From: JABDMH01 sp965222645
GTDB taxonomy: Bacteria > Bacteroidota > Bacteroidia > Chitinophagales > Saprospiraceae
NCBI GenBank assembly: GCA_965222645.1
Contig: OZ244968.1
Location: 2,604,001-2,668,000 of the forward strand
DNA length: 64,000 bases
Direction of reading: 5' to 3'
Part shown: positions 46,612-53,979 of the stretch, in pieces
How positions within the stretch are numbered: the stretch's first letter is position 1
Layout of the letters: the number at the start of each line of letters is the position of its first letter
Made by a program: the position numbers and the translations under genes
Notes under the pieces: generated by a model
The model's database searches: none
Seen by the model: the letters and a program-made list of their open reading frames with translations, nothing else
What the model was told of the DNA's origin: nothing

Positions 46612-46977
46612 CTATAGCCTTAGACCCAGTCCAAATCCTCCAAAGAAATCGCCAGAGGCAATGGGCGGGCAGGCATGGCAAGGGGTCACGCAGTCGCCTG
46701 TCCATGATAAAAACAACCTGGAGCGGAAAAAAGCTCTTTTGTAAACCAAAGCTGATTGAACACCTACCAGGACACCTCTTCTCGAGCTATACAAAATATC
46801 GCGAAGATAGGATCCAAGAGATATCGCCGGGATAAGCTGAATCCACGCATTGATCTGGTAAACCCTAAATAGATTACCCGATACTAAAAAACGATTTTCA
46901 GGAAGTATTCTCGCGACTGGAGATGAAGTCGTAAACCGAATATTCTCATAAATCGAGGATAACGTAAATCCAATGAA
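46612..46977 (-). pseudogene. C-terminal remnant of an outer-membrane barrel protein, in frame after glyA
   Basis: Directly after the glyA stop, and in the same frame, the minus strand stays open for 122 codons to 46612. The translation looks like barrel strands: IGFTLSSIYENIRFTTSS, FLVSGNLFRVYQINAWIQLI, VLVGVQSALVYKRAFFRSRLFLSW. It ends GDFFGGFGLGLRL, typical of the last strand of outer-membrane proteins. There is no convincing start codon or leader. Either it is a fragment of a lost gene or a short protein using a non-standard start. Confidence 0.5.
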
Positions 46978-48246
46978 TCACTCATACAACGGAAAGCCCT
47001 CCATAAAACCATTCACTTCATTCTTTACCTTTTTGATCCTACCTTCATCATCCGGACTCTGCAAAATATAGTCGATCCACTTTACCGTCTGACGACAATC
47101 ATCCTCCGAAAAACCACGTGTGGTGATTGCAGCTGTGCCAATCCGGATGCCTGATGTGACAAATGGAGTTTGAGTATCAAACGGCACCATATTTTTATTG
47201 ACAGTGATGTCAGCTTTTACCAAAGCTTGCTCGGCAATCTTCCCTGTAAGTCCCTTTGATCGGAGATCGATTAGCATGAGGTGATTGTCCGTACCTCCCG
47301 ATATCAGGTGGTAGCCCTTATGGACAAATGCGGCAGCCATCGCCTGCGCATTTTTGATCACTCGACCGCCATACTCCACAAATTCCGGCTGCAGTGCTTC
47401 TCCAAATGCGACCGCCTTGGCAGCGATCACGTGCTCTAGTGGTCCTCCTTGCATGCCGGGAAAAACACCGCTGTTTAAGATGGCCGACATCCTTATCGGC
47501 TTACCCTTCTTCGTGGTGCGCCCCCATGGATTTTCAAAATCTTTCCCCATCATGATCAGACCGCCACGTGGTCCCCTTAAGGTCTTATGGGTTGTCGACG
47601 ACACAATATGACAGTGAGGCATGGGGTCCAGCAGGTGCTTGCCAGCGATAAGTCCAGCAGGATGTGCAATATCTGCAAGTAAGAGTGCTCCTACATCATC
47701 AGCGATTTGTCTAAATGTTGCGTAATCCCAATCCCGCGCATACGCTGAGGCACCACATATAATAAGTTTGGGCTTCTCACGGTGTGCAATTTCTCTTACC
47801 TTCTCCATGTCTATAACACCCGTTTCCCGCTCCACTCCATAGAAAACCGGCTTGTAAACCTTTCCGGAATAATTGACCGGCGATCCGTGCGAGAGATGTC
47901 CGCCGTGTGACAGATCAAATCCCAGCACGGTATCTCCCGGCTGCAATGTGGCCAGGAATACAGATGCATTGGCTTGTGCTCCGGAGTGAGGTTGCACATT
48001 GGCATAAGCTGCTCCAAAGAGCTGCTTCAGTCTGTCAATAGCAAGCTGCTCAATCTCGTCGACTACCTCACAGCCTCCGTAATAGCGCTTACCGGGATAG
48101 CCCTCGGCATATTTATTGGTCAGACAGGTACCCATGGCATCGAGCACTGCCTGGCTGGTAAAATTTTCCGATGCAATGAGCTCAATTCCCTCACGTTGTC
48201 GCTGGAGTTCCCTGCCAATCAGAGCCTGGACGGTCATATCAGACAT
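46978..48246 (-). CDS. glyA: serine hydroxymethyltransferase
   Basis: This 422-residue PLP enzyme converts serine and tetrahydrofolate to glycine and methylene-tetrahydrofolate. The PLP lysine lies in SSTTHKTLRGPRGG. The N-terminal IELIASENFTSQAVLDAMGTCLTNKYAEGYPGKRYYGGCE is diagnostic, and NPWGRTTKKGKPIRMSAILNSGVFPGMQGGPLEHVIAAKAVA is present. A small insert in that region differs from E. coli GlyA, as is usual in Bacteroidota. The 48247-48489 spacer upstream shows no gene. Confidence 0.97.
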   Translation of the reverse strand: MSDMTVQALIGRELQRQREGIELIASENFTSQAVLDAMGTCLTNKYAEGYPGKRYYGGCEVVDEIEQLAIDRLKQLFGAAYANVQPHSGAQANASVFLATLQPGDTVLGFDLSHGGHLSHGSPVNYSGKVYKPVFYGVERETGVIDMEKVREIAHREKPKLIICGASAYARDWDYATFRQIADDVGALLLADIAHPAGLIAGKHLLDPMPHCHIVSSTTHKTLRGPRGGLIMMGKDFENPWGRTTKKGKPIRMSAILNSGVFPGMQGGPLEHVIAAKAVAFGEALQPEFVEYGGRVIKNAQAMAAAFVHKGYHLISGGTDNHLMLIDLRSKGLTGKIAEQALVKADITVNKNMVPFDTQTPFVTSGIRIGTAAITTRGFSEDDCRQTVKWIDYILQSPDDEGRIKKVKNEVNGFMEGFPLYE

Positions 48247-48489
48247 ATATATGATTGTTGCTATACAAAAAGACGCAAATGTAGCGAAATCCTCTTTCGC
48301 TCATAGTAGTTTAGTAGGTCAAAACAGTTCGTGCTTTGAGAGGTTTTAAAAGACTGGGGTCTTTCTTTAGAGAAAGCACAAAACCATAAAAATTTTTCAC
48401 GTAATCACAATAAAAAAAAAACCAAGAGTTTTAATGGTCAAGAGAACCGGCCTTATGTGGTAATTATTTCACCTAAATACTTATCACTT

Positions 48490-49320
48490 ATGAAAAATTT
48501 ATTCCTTGTTTTACTGACCTTCACAATCCTCCTTACAACTAATTCCTGTGAGAAAGAACAGGACTTGACAAATAACTATAAAATTGAAAACCCAGCAGAT
48601 ATCAATCCGGATATTTCGCCGAGTCATGCAGTCTCGCCGAGTAGTTCAGGTGATATTCATACCCGTATTACGGAGTTCTGCTACGATAAAATTGTATATT
48701 GGAGAAACAATGGTTTAACCAATGACCAGATAAGGGACAGAGTTTATGATGATGTGTTTATCCGGGAGTTGAGTAGGATCACCGGTTATAGCCGGAGTAG
48801 CATCGCAAATCAATTGCGCTACGGGCTTGGACTGACCAAATCCAACATGTCCACATGGTCAATTTATAGTAAATCAATTAACAACACCACGTATAACGCA
48901 TTATACAATGATCTTCAAAGCCTGGTAGATAGAAGGCCAACACTCAAGCAGTGGAGTTTGAGTATAACTTACATTAATAATGATTATTCCGGCCGTATAC
49001 CCGCTGACCATCTCGAAACAATTCTCGATATTTCTAGCAGTTCCTATAGATACTGGTACTATAATTATGACGATTGGATCGATATCCCGAATTCTGCGAC
49101 TTCCCGGCCAACTCCACTTTCTCCATATTACTTTGAGGCACAGCGATATAACCAGGCCTGTTCTAGAGAAAAGGTCGTGGGTGGCGATATAAGGGGTGCA
49201 ATTGGAGGATTATTATCCAGTGCATGGAGTGGATTGGGTGCAATTGGAGGAATGGTAACCGGAGCTATGGTAGGCACACTAGTAGGTGCTGTAGACGCTG
49301 CTTTTAGATGCAAGAACTAG
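48490..49320 (+). CDS. hypothetical lipoprotein with C-terminal glycine-zipper helix
   Basis: This protein of about 276 residues starts at the ATG at 48490 (MKNLFLVLLTFTILLTTNSC), a lipoprotein leader. A middle part rich in Tyr, Ser and Asn follows. The last 45 residues form a small-residue membrane-active helix (GGLLSSAWSGLGAIGGMVTG, then AMVGTLVGAVDAAFRC), like those of glycine-zipper bacteriocins or toxins. No family is recognised. It is followed by a duplicated small membrane protein and a vestigial copy of its own C-terminus 600 bp downstream. A toxin with an immunity neighbour is one possibility. Confidence 0.6.
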   Translation: MKNLFLVLLTFTILLTTNSCEKEQDLTNNYKIENPADINPDISPSHAVSPSSSGDIHTRITEFCYDKIVYWRNNGLTNDQIRDRVYDDVFIRELSRITGYSRSSIANQLRYGLGLTKSNMSTWSIYSKSINNTTYNALYNDLQSLVDRRPTLKQWSLSITYINNDYSGRIPADHLETILDISSSSYRYWYYNYDDWIDIPNSATSRPTPLSPYYFEAQRYNQACSREKVVGGDIRGAIGGLLSSAWSGLGAIGGMVTGAMVGTLVGAVDAAFRCKN

Positions 49321-49377
49321 AATACAGCGTGAAATATTTGCCTTTTTACAGTTTTTCATTTTTCTTTAAGGACTATC

Positions 49378-49794
49378 ATGAATACTAAATATTCTTTTCT
49401 TAGCAAGAACAGCCGCGCCCTAAAATTTGGCATTAGCTTCTTTGCATTGTACGAACTAATTGGTTACCTCGTAGATCCTTTTGTTTACCCACTCTGGAGG
49501 TATTTACTATCTTTTGTTCTTTCCCTTGCCGGAGGATTTCTGGTGCAATATCACACTGACAGCCGAAAGAAGAAGTTGGAGAGCAAAGAGCATTTGGGAT
49601 CCATCGACTCTTTCATCGACCGAAATTATCAAGCGTTGAAATGGGGATTTGGTGCCTTCATTTTCTTTGAGGGAATTTTATATTTCACTAAACAGGAGGT
49701 CTATCCTTATTGGAGATATTTTCTGTCCTTTTGCATTTGTATAGCAGCTGGCTTCTTGGTGCATTTAGTCGTTCATCGTTCGAAACTACATTGA
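49378..49794 (+). CDS. small membrane protein made of two tandem repeats
   Basis: This 138-residue protein has four membrane helices in two similar halves: RALKFGISFFALYELIGYLV with YPLWRYLLSFVLSLAGGFLV, and QALKWGFGAFIFFEGILYF with YPYWRYFLSFCICIAAGFLV. Each half has a basic tail. The internal duplication is clear by eye. No family is recognised. It lies 57 bp after the glycine-zipper lipoprotein gene on the same strand, so a shared operon and an immunity or partner role are possible inferences. Confidence 0.65.
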   Translation: MNTKYSFLSKNSRALKFGISFFALYELIGYLVDPFVYPLWRYLLSFVLSLAGGFLVQYHTDSRKKKLESKEHLGSIDSFIDRNYQALKWGFGAFIFFEGILYFTKQEVYPYWRYFLSFCICIAAGFLVHLVVHRSKLH

Positions 49795-49801
49795 GTCATT
49801 T

Positions 49802-49856
49802 CTGGTCAGGATCCCGACCATAGCGTCGGGACTCTCACTTGTAAAAAAGCCTGATA
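49802..49856. repeat. degenerate copy A of the rRNA-operon 3' flank
   Basis: CTGGTCAGGATCCCGACC followed by ATAGCGTCGGGACTCTC and a TAAAAAAGCCTGATA run matches 50358-50410 with a few differences. The second copy is next to the rRNA operon terminator, so this one is probably a duplicated, broken piece of that flank. Confidence 0.75.
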
Positions 49857-49913
49857 ACTATGTACTGACGATAAAATGTCAGCACCAGACGATAAGTGTC
49901 GGACTAGGGTGGT

Positions 49914-49958
49914 ACCCTAATAGGTGCAATTGAGGCAGCATTCAGATGCAAGAACTGA
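49914..49958 (+). pseudogene. vestigial C-terminus of a second glycine-zipper lipoprotein
   Basis: The frame reads TLIGAIEAAFRCKN then stop, against TLVGAVDAAFRCKN at the end of the intact gene (49320). Only these 14 codons remain recognisable. It implies that a paralogue once lay here and was destroyed, probably by the rearrangements that left the IS66 remnant. Confidence 0.7.
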
Positions 49959-49982
49959 TTCTATATTCTCACGGTCGTTTTA

Positions 49983-50228
49983 AGGCCAGATAACAATTTA
50001 ATCGAGAATCAGATAAGACCATTGGCACTTGGTCGTAAGAACTATTTGTTTGCAGGTTCTCACAATGGTGCGCAACATGCGGCCATGTTCTACTCATTCT
50101 TTGCCACATGCAAAATGAATGGCATCAACCCCTTTAACTGGCTTGTCGACGTCTACAAGAAAATCAGTGATTTTCCGGTCAATAAAATCGAGGATCTTAT
50201 CCCCCATAAAAACTATAAAGTCCTATAG
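49983..50228 (+). mobile_element. IS66-family transposase C-terminal remnant
   Basis: The frame reads RPDNNLIENQIRPLALGRKN, then YLFAGSHNGAQHAAMFYSFF, INPFNWLVDVYKKISDFPVN and KIEDLIPHKNYKVL, ending at 50228. This is the conserved end of IS66 transposases, with the catalytic Glu region (NNLIEN). Only about 80 codons remain, with no upstream transposase and no accessory IS66 genes. It marks an old insertion beside the rRNA operon. Confidence 0.85.
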
Positions 50229-50357
50229 ACGTCGTTCCCCGAACGCTTACTTCGCAATAGACTTCGGATGTCAAGGAAACATCCTTCGTACAAGACTTCG
50301 GATGTCGAAGATGGCAGTGACCTATCCATGACGCAGCAGAAATCTCCGATTTCGTGG

Positions 50358-50410
50358 CTGGTCAGGATCCCGACCATAGCGTCGGGACTCTCCCTTATAA
50401 AAAAGCCTGA
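50358..50410. repeat. copy B of the rRNA-flank repeat
   Basis: CTGGTCAGGATCCCGACC followed by ATAGCGTCGGGACTCTC lies immediately beyond the rRNA operon terminator and is repeated at 49802-49856. It contains an internal hairpin CCCGACCATAGCGTCGGG. Confidence 0.75.
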
Positions 50411-50434
50411 CAAGATTGGATACTTATCAGGCTT
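50398..50434 (-). terminator. rRNA operon terminator
   Basis: On the minus strand AAGCCTGATAAG pairs with CTTGTCAGGCTT (about 8 solid pairs) and is followed by TTTTTTAT. It lies about 80 bp downstream of the 5S gene. Confidence 0.8.
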
Positions 50435-50512
50435 AATAAAATAAAACATCCTTCGTACAAGACTTCAGATGTCGAACATCCTTTGTACAAGACTTCGGAT
50501 GTCAAGGAAAAA

Positions 50513-50624
50513 AGTGGCAGTGACCTACTCTCCCGCCCATCTCGGGCAGTACCATCAGCGCTAAAGGGCTTAACTTCTCTGTTCGGAATGGTAAGAGGTG
50601 GGACCCCTTTGCTAAAACCACCAA
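50513..50624 (-). rRNA. rrf: 5S ribosomal RNA
   Basis: The minus strand reads TGGTGGTTTTAGCAAAGGGG, then CACCTCTTACCATTCCGAAC, AGAGAAGTTAAGCCC and GGGAGAGTAGGTCACTGCCA, the standard 5S core. Length is about 112 nt. It is the last gene of the operon, about 180 bp after 23S. Confidence 0.93.
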
Positions 50625-50941
50625 AAACTTTTACAGCTCTCACAGAACTGTTATTTCTCAGTCTATTTCTTGCACTTTAACAAGAAAAAAGAATAGAGGG
50701 AAGAAAAAATCTAAAAAACACATAGATACTCCGTAAAAAGTCAGTGAAAAACAATTGGAGAAGCGGCGTGAAATTGAACTTTATTTTATAAAAAATAAAA
50801 AAAGGAAGCATTTGGGTAATTAGTACTACTCGGCTGCAACTGTCACCAGTCTTCGACCTGTAGCCTATCAACGTGATCGTCTATCACAACCCTTTTATCC
50901 TGACGGCAAGCGTCAGGAAATGGAATACTCATCTTAGAGTT

Positions 50942-50974
<33 letters not shown>

Positions 50975-51142
50975 ATTCCGAACGTAGCTACCCAGCGATG
51001 CATCTGGCGACACAACTGGTACACTAGAGGTTCGTCCAACTCGGTCCTCTCGTACTAGAGTCAGATCTCTTCAATATTCCTGCGCCCACAACAGATAGAG
51101 ACCGAACTGTCTTGCGACGTTCTGAACCCAGCTCGCGTGCCA

Positions 51143-51232
<90 letters not shown>

Positions 51233-51237
51233 ATGAG

Positions 51238-51268
<31 letters not shown>

Positions 51269-51754
51269 CGTACCTTTTATCCTTTGAGCGATGGCCCTTC
51301 CATACGGAACCACCGGATCACTTAAGCCTAGTTTCCTACCTGATCGAGACGTCTCTCTCTCAGTCAAGCACCCTTATACTTATACGCTCTTCGTACCATT
51401 ACCAACGGTACTGAGGGTACCTTTGCGAGCCTCCGTTACTTTTTGGGAGGCGACCACCCCAGTCAAACTACCCACCACACAATGTCCCCTGACAGTATCG
51501 TCAGGGTTAGAACCTAAATACAGGAAGGGTGGTATTTCAAGGATGACTCCACCCATGCTGGCGCATAAGCTTCGCAGTCTCCCACCTATCCTACACATCC
51601 TGTATTCAAGCACAATGTGAAGTTGTAGTAAAGGTGCACGGGGTCTTTTCGTCCCGTTGCGGGTAATCGGCATCTTCACCGATACTTCAATTTCACCGAG
51701 CTCGTGGTTGAGACAGTGCCCAGATCGTTGCACCATTCGTGCAGGTCGGAACTT

Positions 51755-52500
51755 CTCTAATTATGCTTACTTTACAGTAAGGTTCAGACTATACTTTCAC
51801 CTTGCCTAAAACCCTTAGGAGATCACTTTTACTATGTTTTCGCTTCCCGGATGGATTCATCTGATATGCCAAATCGATAATTTGGGCCAGATGCTCTCTA
51901 TTTAGATGCTGATTCTTGTAGATCTTCAAACAAATCTGTTGAAATAATTTGAAATCTGCTGACTTAGCTCCAAATAAGGGATAGCGTACAAAATGTGGTA
52001 TGACTTTTTTGTGAATGTCTTGAATAGATCTGATTTCATATTTGTAGGTTCTATCAGATTTAGTAAATCTGATTGCTCCACATCCAAAAAACTTGTGTAC
52101 TTCCTTCAAGAGAGATAAATCACTCTTGTGCAGAGTTACACTAAACGAAGGTCTTGTTTCAATACCCACATTTAGTTTTTTCCGAAAAGAGAAGGAAATT
52201 AAAAAACATCCTTCACCTTCGATGAGTCCAGAAATATAAAATGGATTCAAATTCATACCGTTAAGATACTCCCTAGGCTTTAATAACCAAGCTAAAGTGC
52301 CTGGTTGGCGAGGGCTGGCGTATTGTCCCCTCTTTTTAGGGGGACCTCACCTTTCGGATCAGTCGTTACGGGGTCATGGTGACGGTACTCGTCACCAGAC
52401 TTCCCTCGGTATTATCCTGACGACATGAAGTGTGTCAGGACTTCACCGATATGAGCCAGTGTTTCAATGTCGATCACTCGACAAAGGGGCAAGTTCGTTT
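51755..52500 (-). mobile_element. group I intron at 23S position 1951
   Basis: The upstream exon ends GTCGGGT (U1951) and the downstream exon starts AAGTTCCGACC. The intron is 746 nt, begins AAACGAACTTG and ends in G (51755), as group I introns do. Near its 3' end the core motif AAGTATAGTCTGAACC (51784-51799) and a P9 hairpin CTTACT-GTAA-AGTAAG are visible. A GCCC (52487-52490) just inside the 5' end can pair with the exon GGGT, with a G-U at the splice site, giving a short P1. It encodes a LAGLIDADG endonuclease. The 5' strand of P7 was not located with confidence. Confidence 0.87.
51789..52256 (-). CDS. LAGLIDADG homing endonuclease in the 1951 intron
   Basis: This 155-residue protein has a single LAGLIDADG-type motif (FYISGLIEGEGCFLISF, residues about 6-22). 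The usual beta-strand and helix pattern follows: RPSFSVTLHKSDLSLLKEVHKFFGCGAI, KYEIRSIQDIHKKVIPHFVRYPLFGAK, and FKLFQQICLKI. Single-motif members work as homodimers. It would cut an intron-free 23S gene near its insertion site and drive intron spread. The reading frame looks intact. Its stop codon lies inside the intron core motif AAGTATAGTC, showing tight packing of ORF and ribozyme. Confidence 0.92.
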   Translation of the reverse strand: MNLNPFYISGLIEGEGCFLISFSFRKKLNVGIETRPSFSVTLHKSDLSLLKEVHKFFGCGAIRFTKSDRTYKYEIRSIQDIHKKVIPHFVRYPLFGAKSADFKLFQQICLKIYKNQHLNREHLAQIIDLAYQMNPSGKRKHSKSDLLRVLGKVKV

Positions 52501-52520
52501 ACCCGACAAGGAATTTCGCT

Positions 52521-53225
52521 CATGCGTTTCCTGATTTCTCAATCAGGCATGGACTTTCTCTTTATCCTTCTTTTTTCAACTGATTTAAAATCAACTTTGT
52601 TCTGGGTTGATTCTGAGTATTCATCATTATTGCCAGTTCCATGATTTGGATCAAACCTTCTTTTGTGAGGTGCCTTTGATCTTCCATCCAATGGATTATC
52701 CGGGCAAATTTTTTAAAATCAATTTGTTTTTTCGTTTTCAAGCCGTGTTTTTCAAAAAAAGCAACGACCAATTGTAAACAAGAAAACTTCCGAATTCTCA
52801 GTTCGTATCTATCTCCGTGATTTTGTCTGACGACTCCACAACGAAAAAATCTTTTCAAATTGTAGAGTATTTGTACATCTCTTTTGTGCTGAACGACGCG
52901 GAATTCCGGTAAAACCTGAAATCCTGCAGACATATCCGGATGTTTGTTGAAACCGACGTAGAAACAGCCTTCTCCGTCTACAAATCCAACAACCCAATCA
53001 ATAGATAATTCCATGAGTTAAAAATAAAAAGGATATCTGGCGTAAAGTCTCTGAGGATCCCCTTTTCATTGAAAAGAGAAGGGTTTCCTGCGGATTTTCC
53101 AATTCAAATCATTTTTACGTCCGTACCATGGAGGCCGGAAAACGTAGATTTGACTCTAAGGATGTTCCCGCATACAGCCAGATATTGCTCTCCCCGTTAC
53201 CGGAGAGACAGGCAGTTATTATTCT
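52521..53225 (-). mobile_element. group I intron at 23S position 1931
   Basis: The upstream exon is AACGGTCCTAAGGT (ending U1931) and the downstream exon starts AGCGAAATTCC. The intron is 705 nt and ends in G (52521). P7 can form from GACTT in CAGAGACTTTACGCCAG (53030-53055 area, before the ORF) and AAGTC in GAGAAAGTCCATG (after the ORF). P9 is CCTGATT-GAGA-AATCAGG with a GNRA loop. CCTTAG at 53156-53161 can pair with exon CTAAGG, although the expected G opposite U1931 is not obvious. A LAGLIDADG ORF is present. Position 1931 is a known intron site in Thermotoga 23S. Confidence 0.87.
52562..53014 (-). CDS. LAGLIDADG homing endonuclease in the 1931 intron
   Basis: This 150-residue protein has one LAGLIDADG-type motif (WVVGFVDGEGCFYVGF, residues about 7-22). 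It continues with PEFRVVQHKRDVQILYNLKRFFRCGVV, RYELRIRKFSCLQLVVAFFEKHGLKTKKQIDFKKF and IIHWMEDQRHLTKEGLIQIMELA, a pattern of the same family as its neighbour but clearly diverged. It probably works as a homodimer cutting intron-less 23S DNA. The frame is intact and lies between the two strands of P7. It is not a recent copy of the 1951 protein. Confidence 0.92.
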   Translation of the reverse strand: MELSIDWVVGFVDGEGCFYVGFNKHPDMSAGFQVLPEFRVVQHKRDVQILYNLKRFFRCGVVRQNHGDRYELRIRKFSCLQLVVAFFEKHGLKTKKQIDFKKFARIIHWMEDQRHLTKEGLIQIMELAIMMNTQNQPRTKLILNQLKKEG

Positions 53226-53239
53226 ACCTTAGGACCGTT

Positions 53240-53870
53240 CAATATGTTAATAAAACACTGGATTACAGCATTTTACGATCTAATACAGATCCTGCATATC
53301 GCTATGCAGATCGGACTATATCATTCCTGACATTGCCTTTTGCAAGTCAGGACCTGGCGTGTAGTCTCTGAGGATTTTCACAATAGTTGTAAATTTCTGC
53401 ATCGGAATATTTCCTTTTGCCACCATCATTCATATCACATCTTATCTTCAAGATTTCCTTGATTGTCGATTATTCACTTTAAAATACCATTGTCCATCGG
53501 ATCTGGATCGCAGAGTACCACGCTTCAAATTTTTTTTCAAAAGTGTTAGGATGATCTTATCCTTTTGAGATACATCAAAGCACAGACTTTCCAGGGCAAA
53601 GCATAATCTTTGCGCCTCCTGAAAACCATATTCAAGCTAGTTCCTCCATCGCAGAAACAAGCGATGTAGACCAATATGGGTAGGTATTTACTTAGAATTA
53701 ATCAAAATACAAAATTGTGAATCTTTCCTGCTGATTGTCCGCACTCGACAGATTGTCACTTTCCCGATATATGGGATTAGTACTGTGAGATACTCGGATT
53801 TTCCAGCATATAGCCAAGTTTATTAACGTAACTACAATTTTACCTGAAAACAGGTGGTCCAAAATAGTTT
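53240..53870 (-). mobile_element. group I intron at 23S position 1917
   Basis: The upstream exon ends CCGTAACTAT (U1917) and the downstream exon starts AACGGTCC. The intron is 631 nt and ends in G (53240). The internal guide GTAGTTACG (53827-53835) pairs with exon CGTAACTAT over 9 bp with a G-U at the splice site, a textbook P1. P7 is GACTA (in CAGAGACTACACGCC) with TAGTC (in GATATAGTCCGATC). P8 is CCTGACTTGC/GGCAATGTCAGG and P9 is GATCTGCAT/ATGCAGGATC. The ribozyme looks complete. Its ORF is broken. Confidence 0.9.
53448..53636 (-). pseudogene. decayed LAGLIDADG-type ORF in the 1917 intron
   Basis: A 62-codon frame reads EYGFQEAQRLCFALESLCFD, then VSQKDKIILTLLKKNLKRGT and LRSRSDGQWYFKVNN, before a stop. 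This resembles the C-terminal part of LAGLIDADG type-2 homing endonucleases. A stop (53637-53639) and no start precede it. In another frame upstream, fragments such as LVSAMEEL hint at more lost sequence. The intron is probably no longer self-mobile. Confidence 0.5.
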
Positions 53871-53944
53871 ATAGTTACGGCCGCCGTTTACTGGGGCTTC
53901 AGTCAAGAGCTTCTCCCACCGAAGTGAGATAACCCCCTTCCTTA

Positions 53945-53979
<35 letters not shown>

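Larger units (their letters stand above)
50265..50506. repeat. repeated ACATCC/GGATGT hairpins and a 5S-tail scrap downstream of rRNA
   Basis: A hairpin of about 27 bp, ACATCCTTCGTACAAGACTT followed by CGGATGT, occurs near 50280, 50446 and 50476 with small changes. Between the first copy and the terminator, GGCAGTGACCTA at 50314-50325 repeats the 3' end of 5S rRNA. The layout suggests tandem duplication and decay of the rRNA operon's distal flank. Confidence 0.75.

Noticed and set aside
46511..46835. Several short frames on both strands after glyA
   Set aside because: Only the minus-strand frame continuous with glyA has barrel-like character; the others are its shadows.
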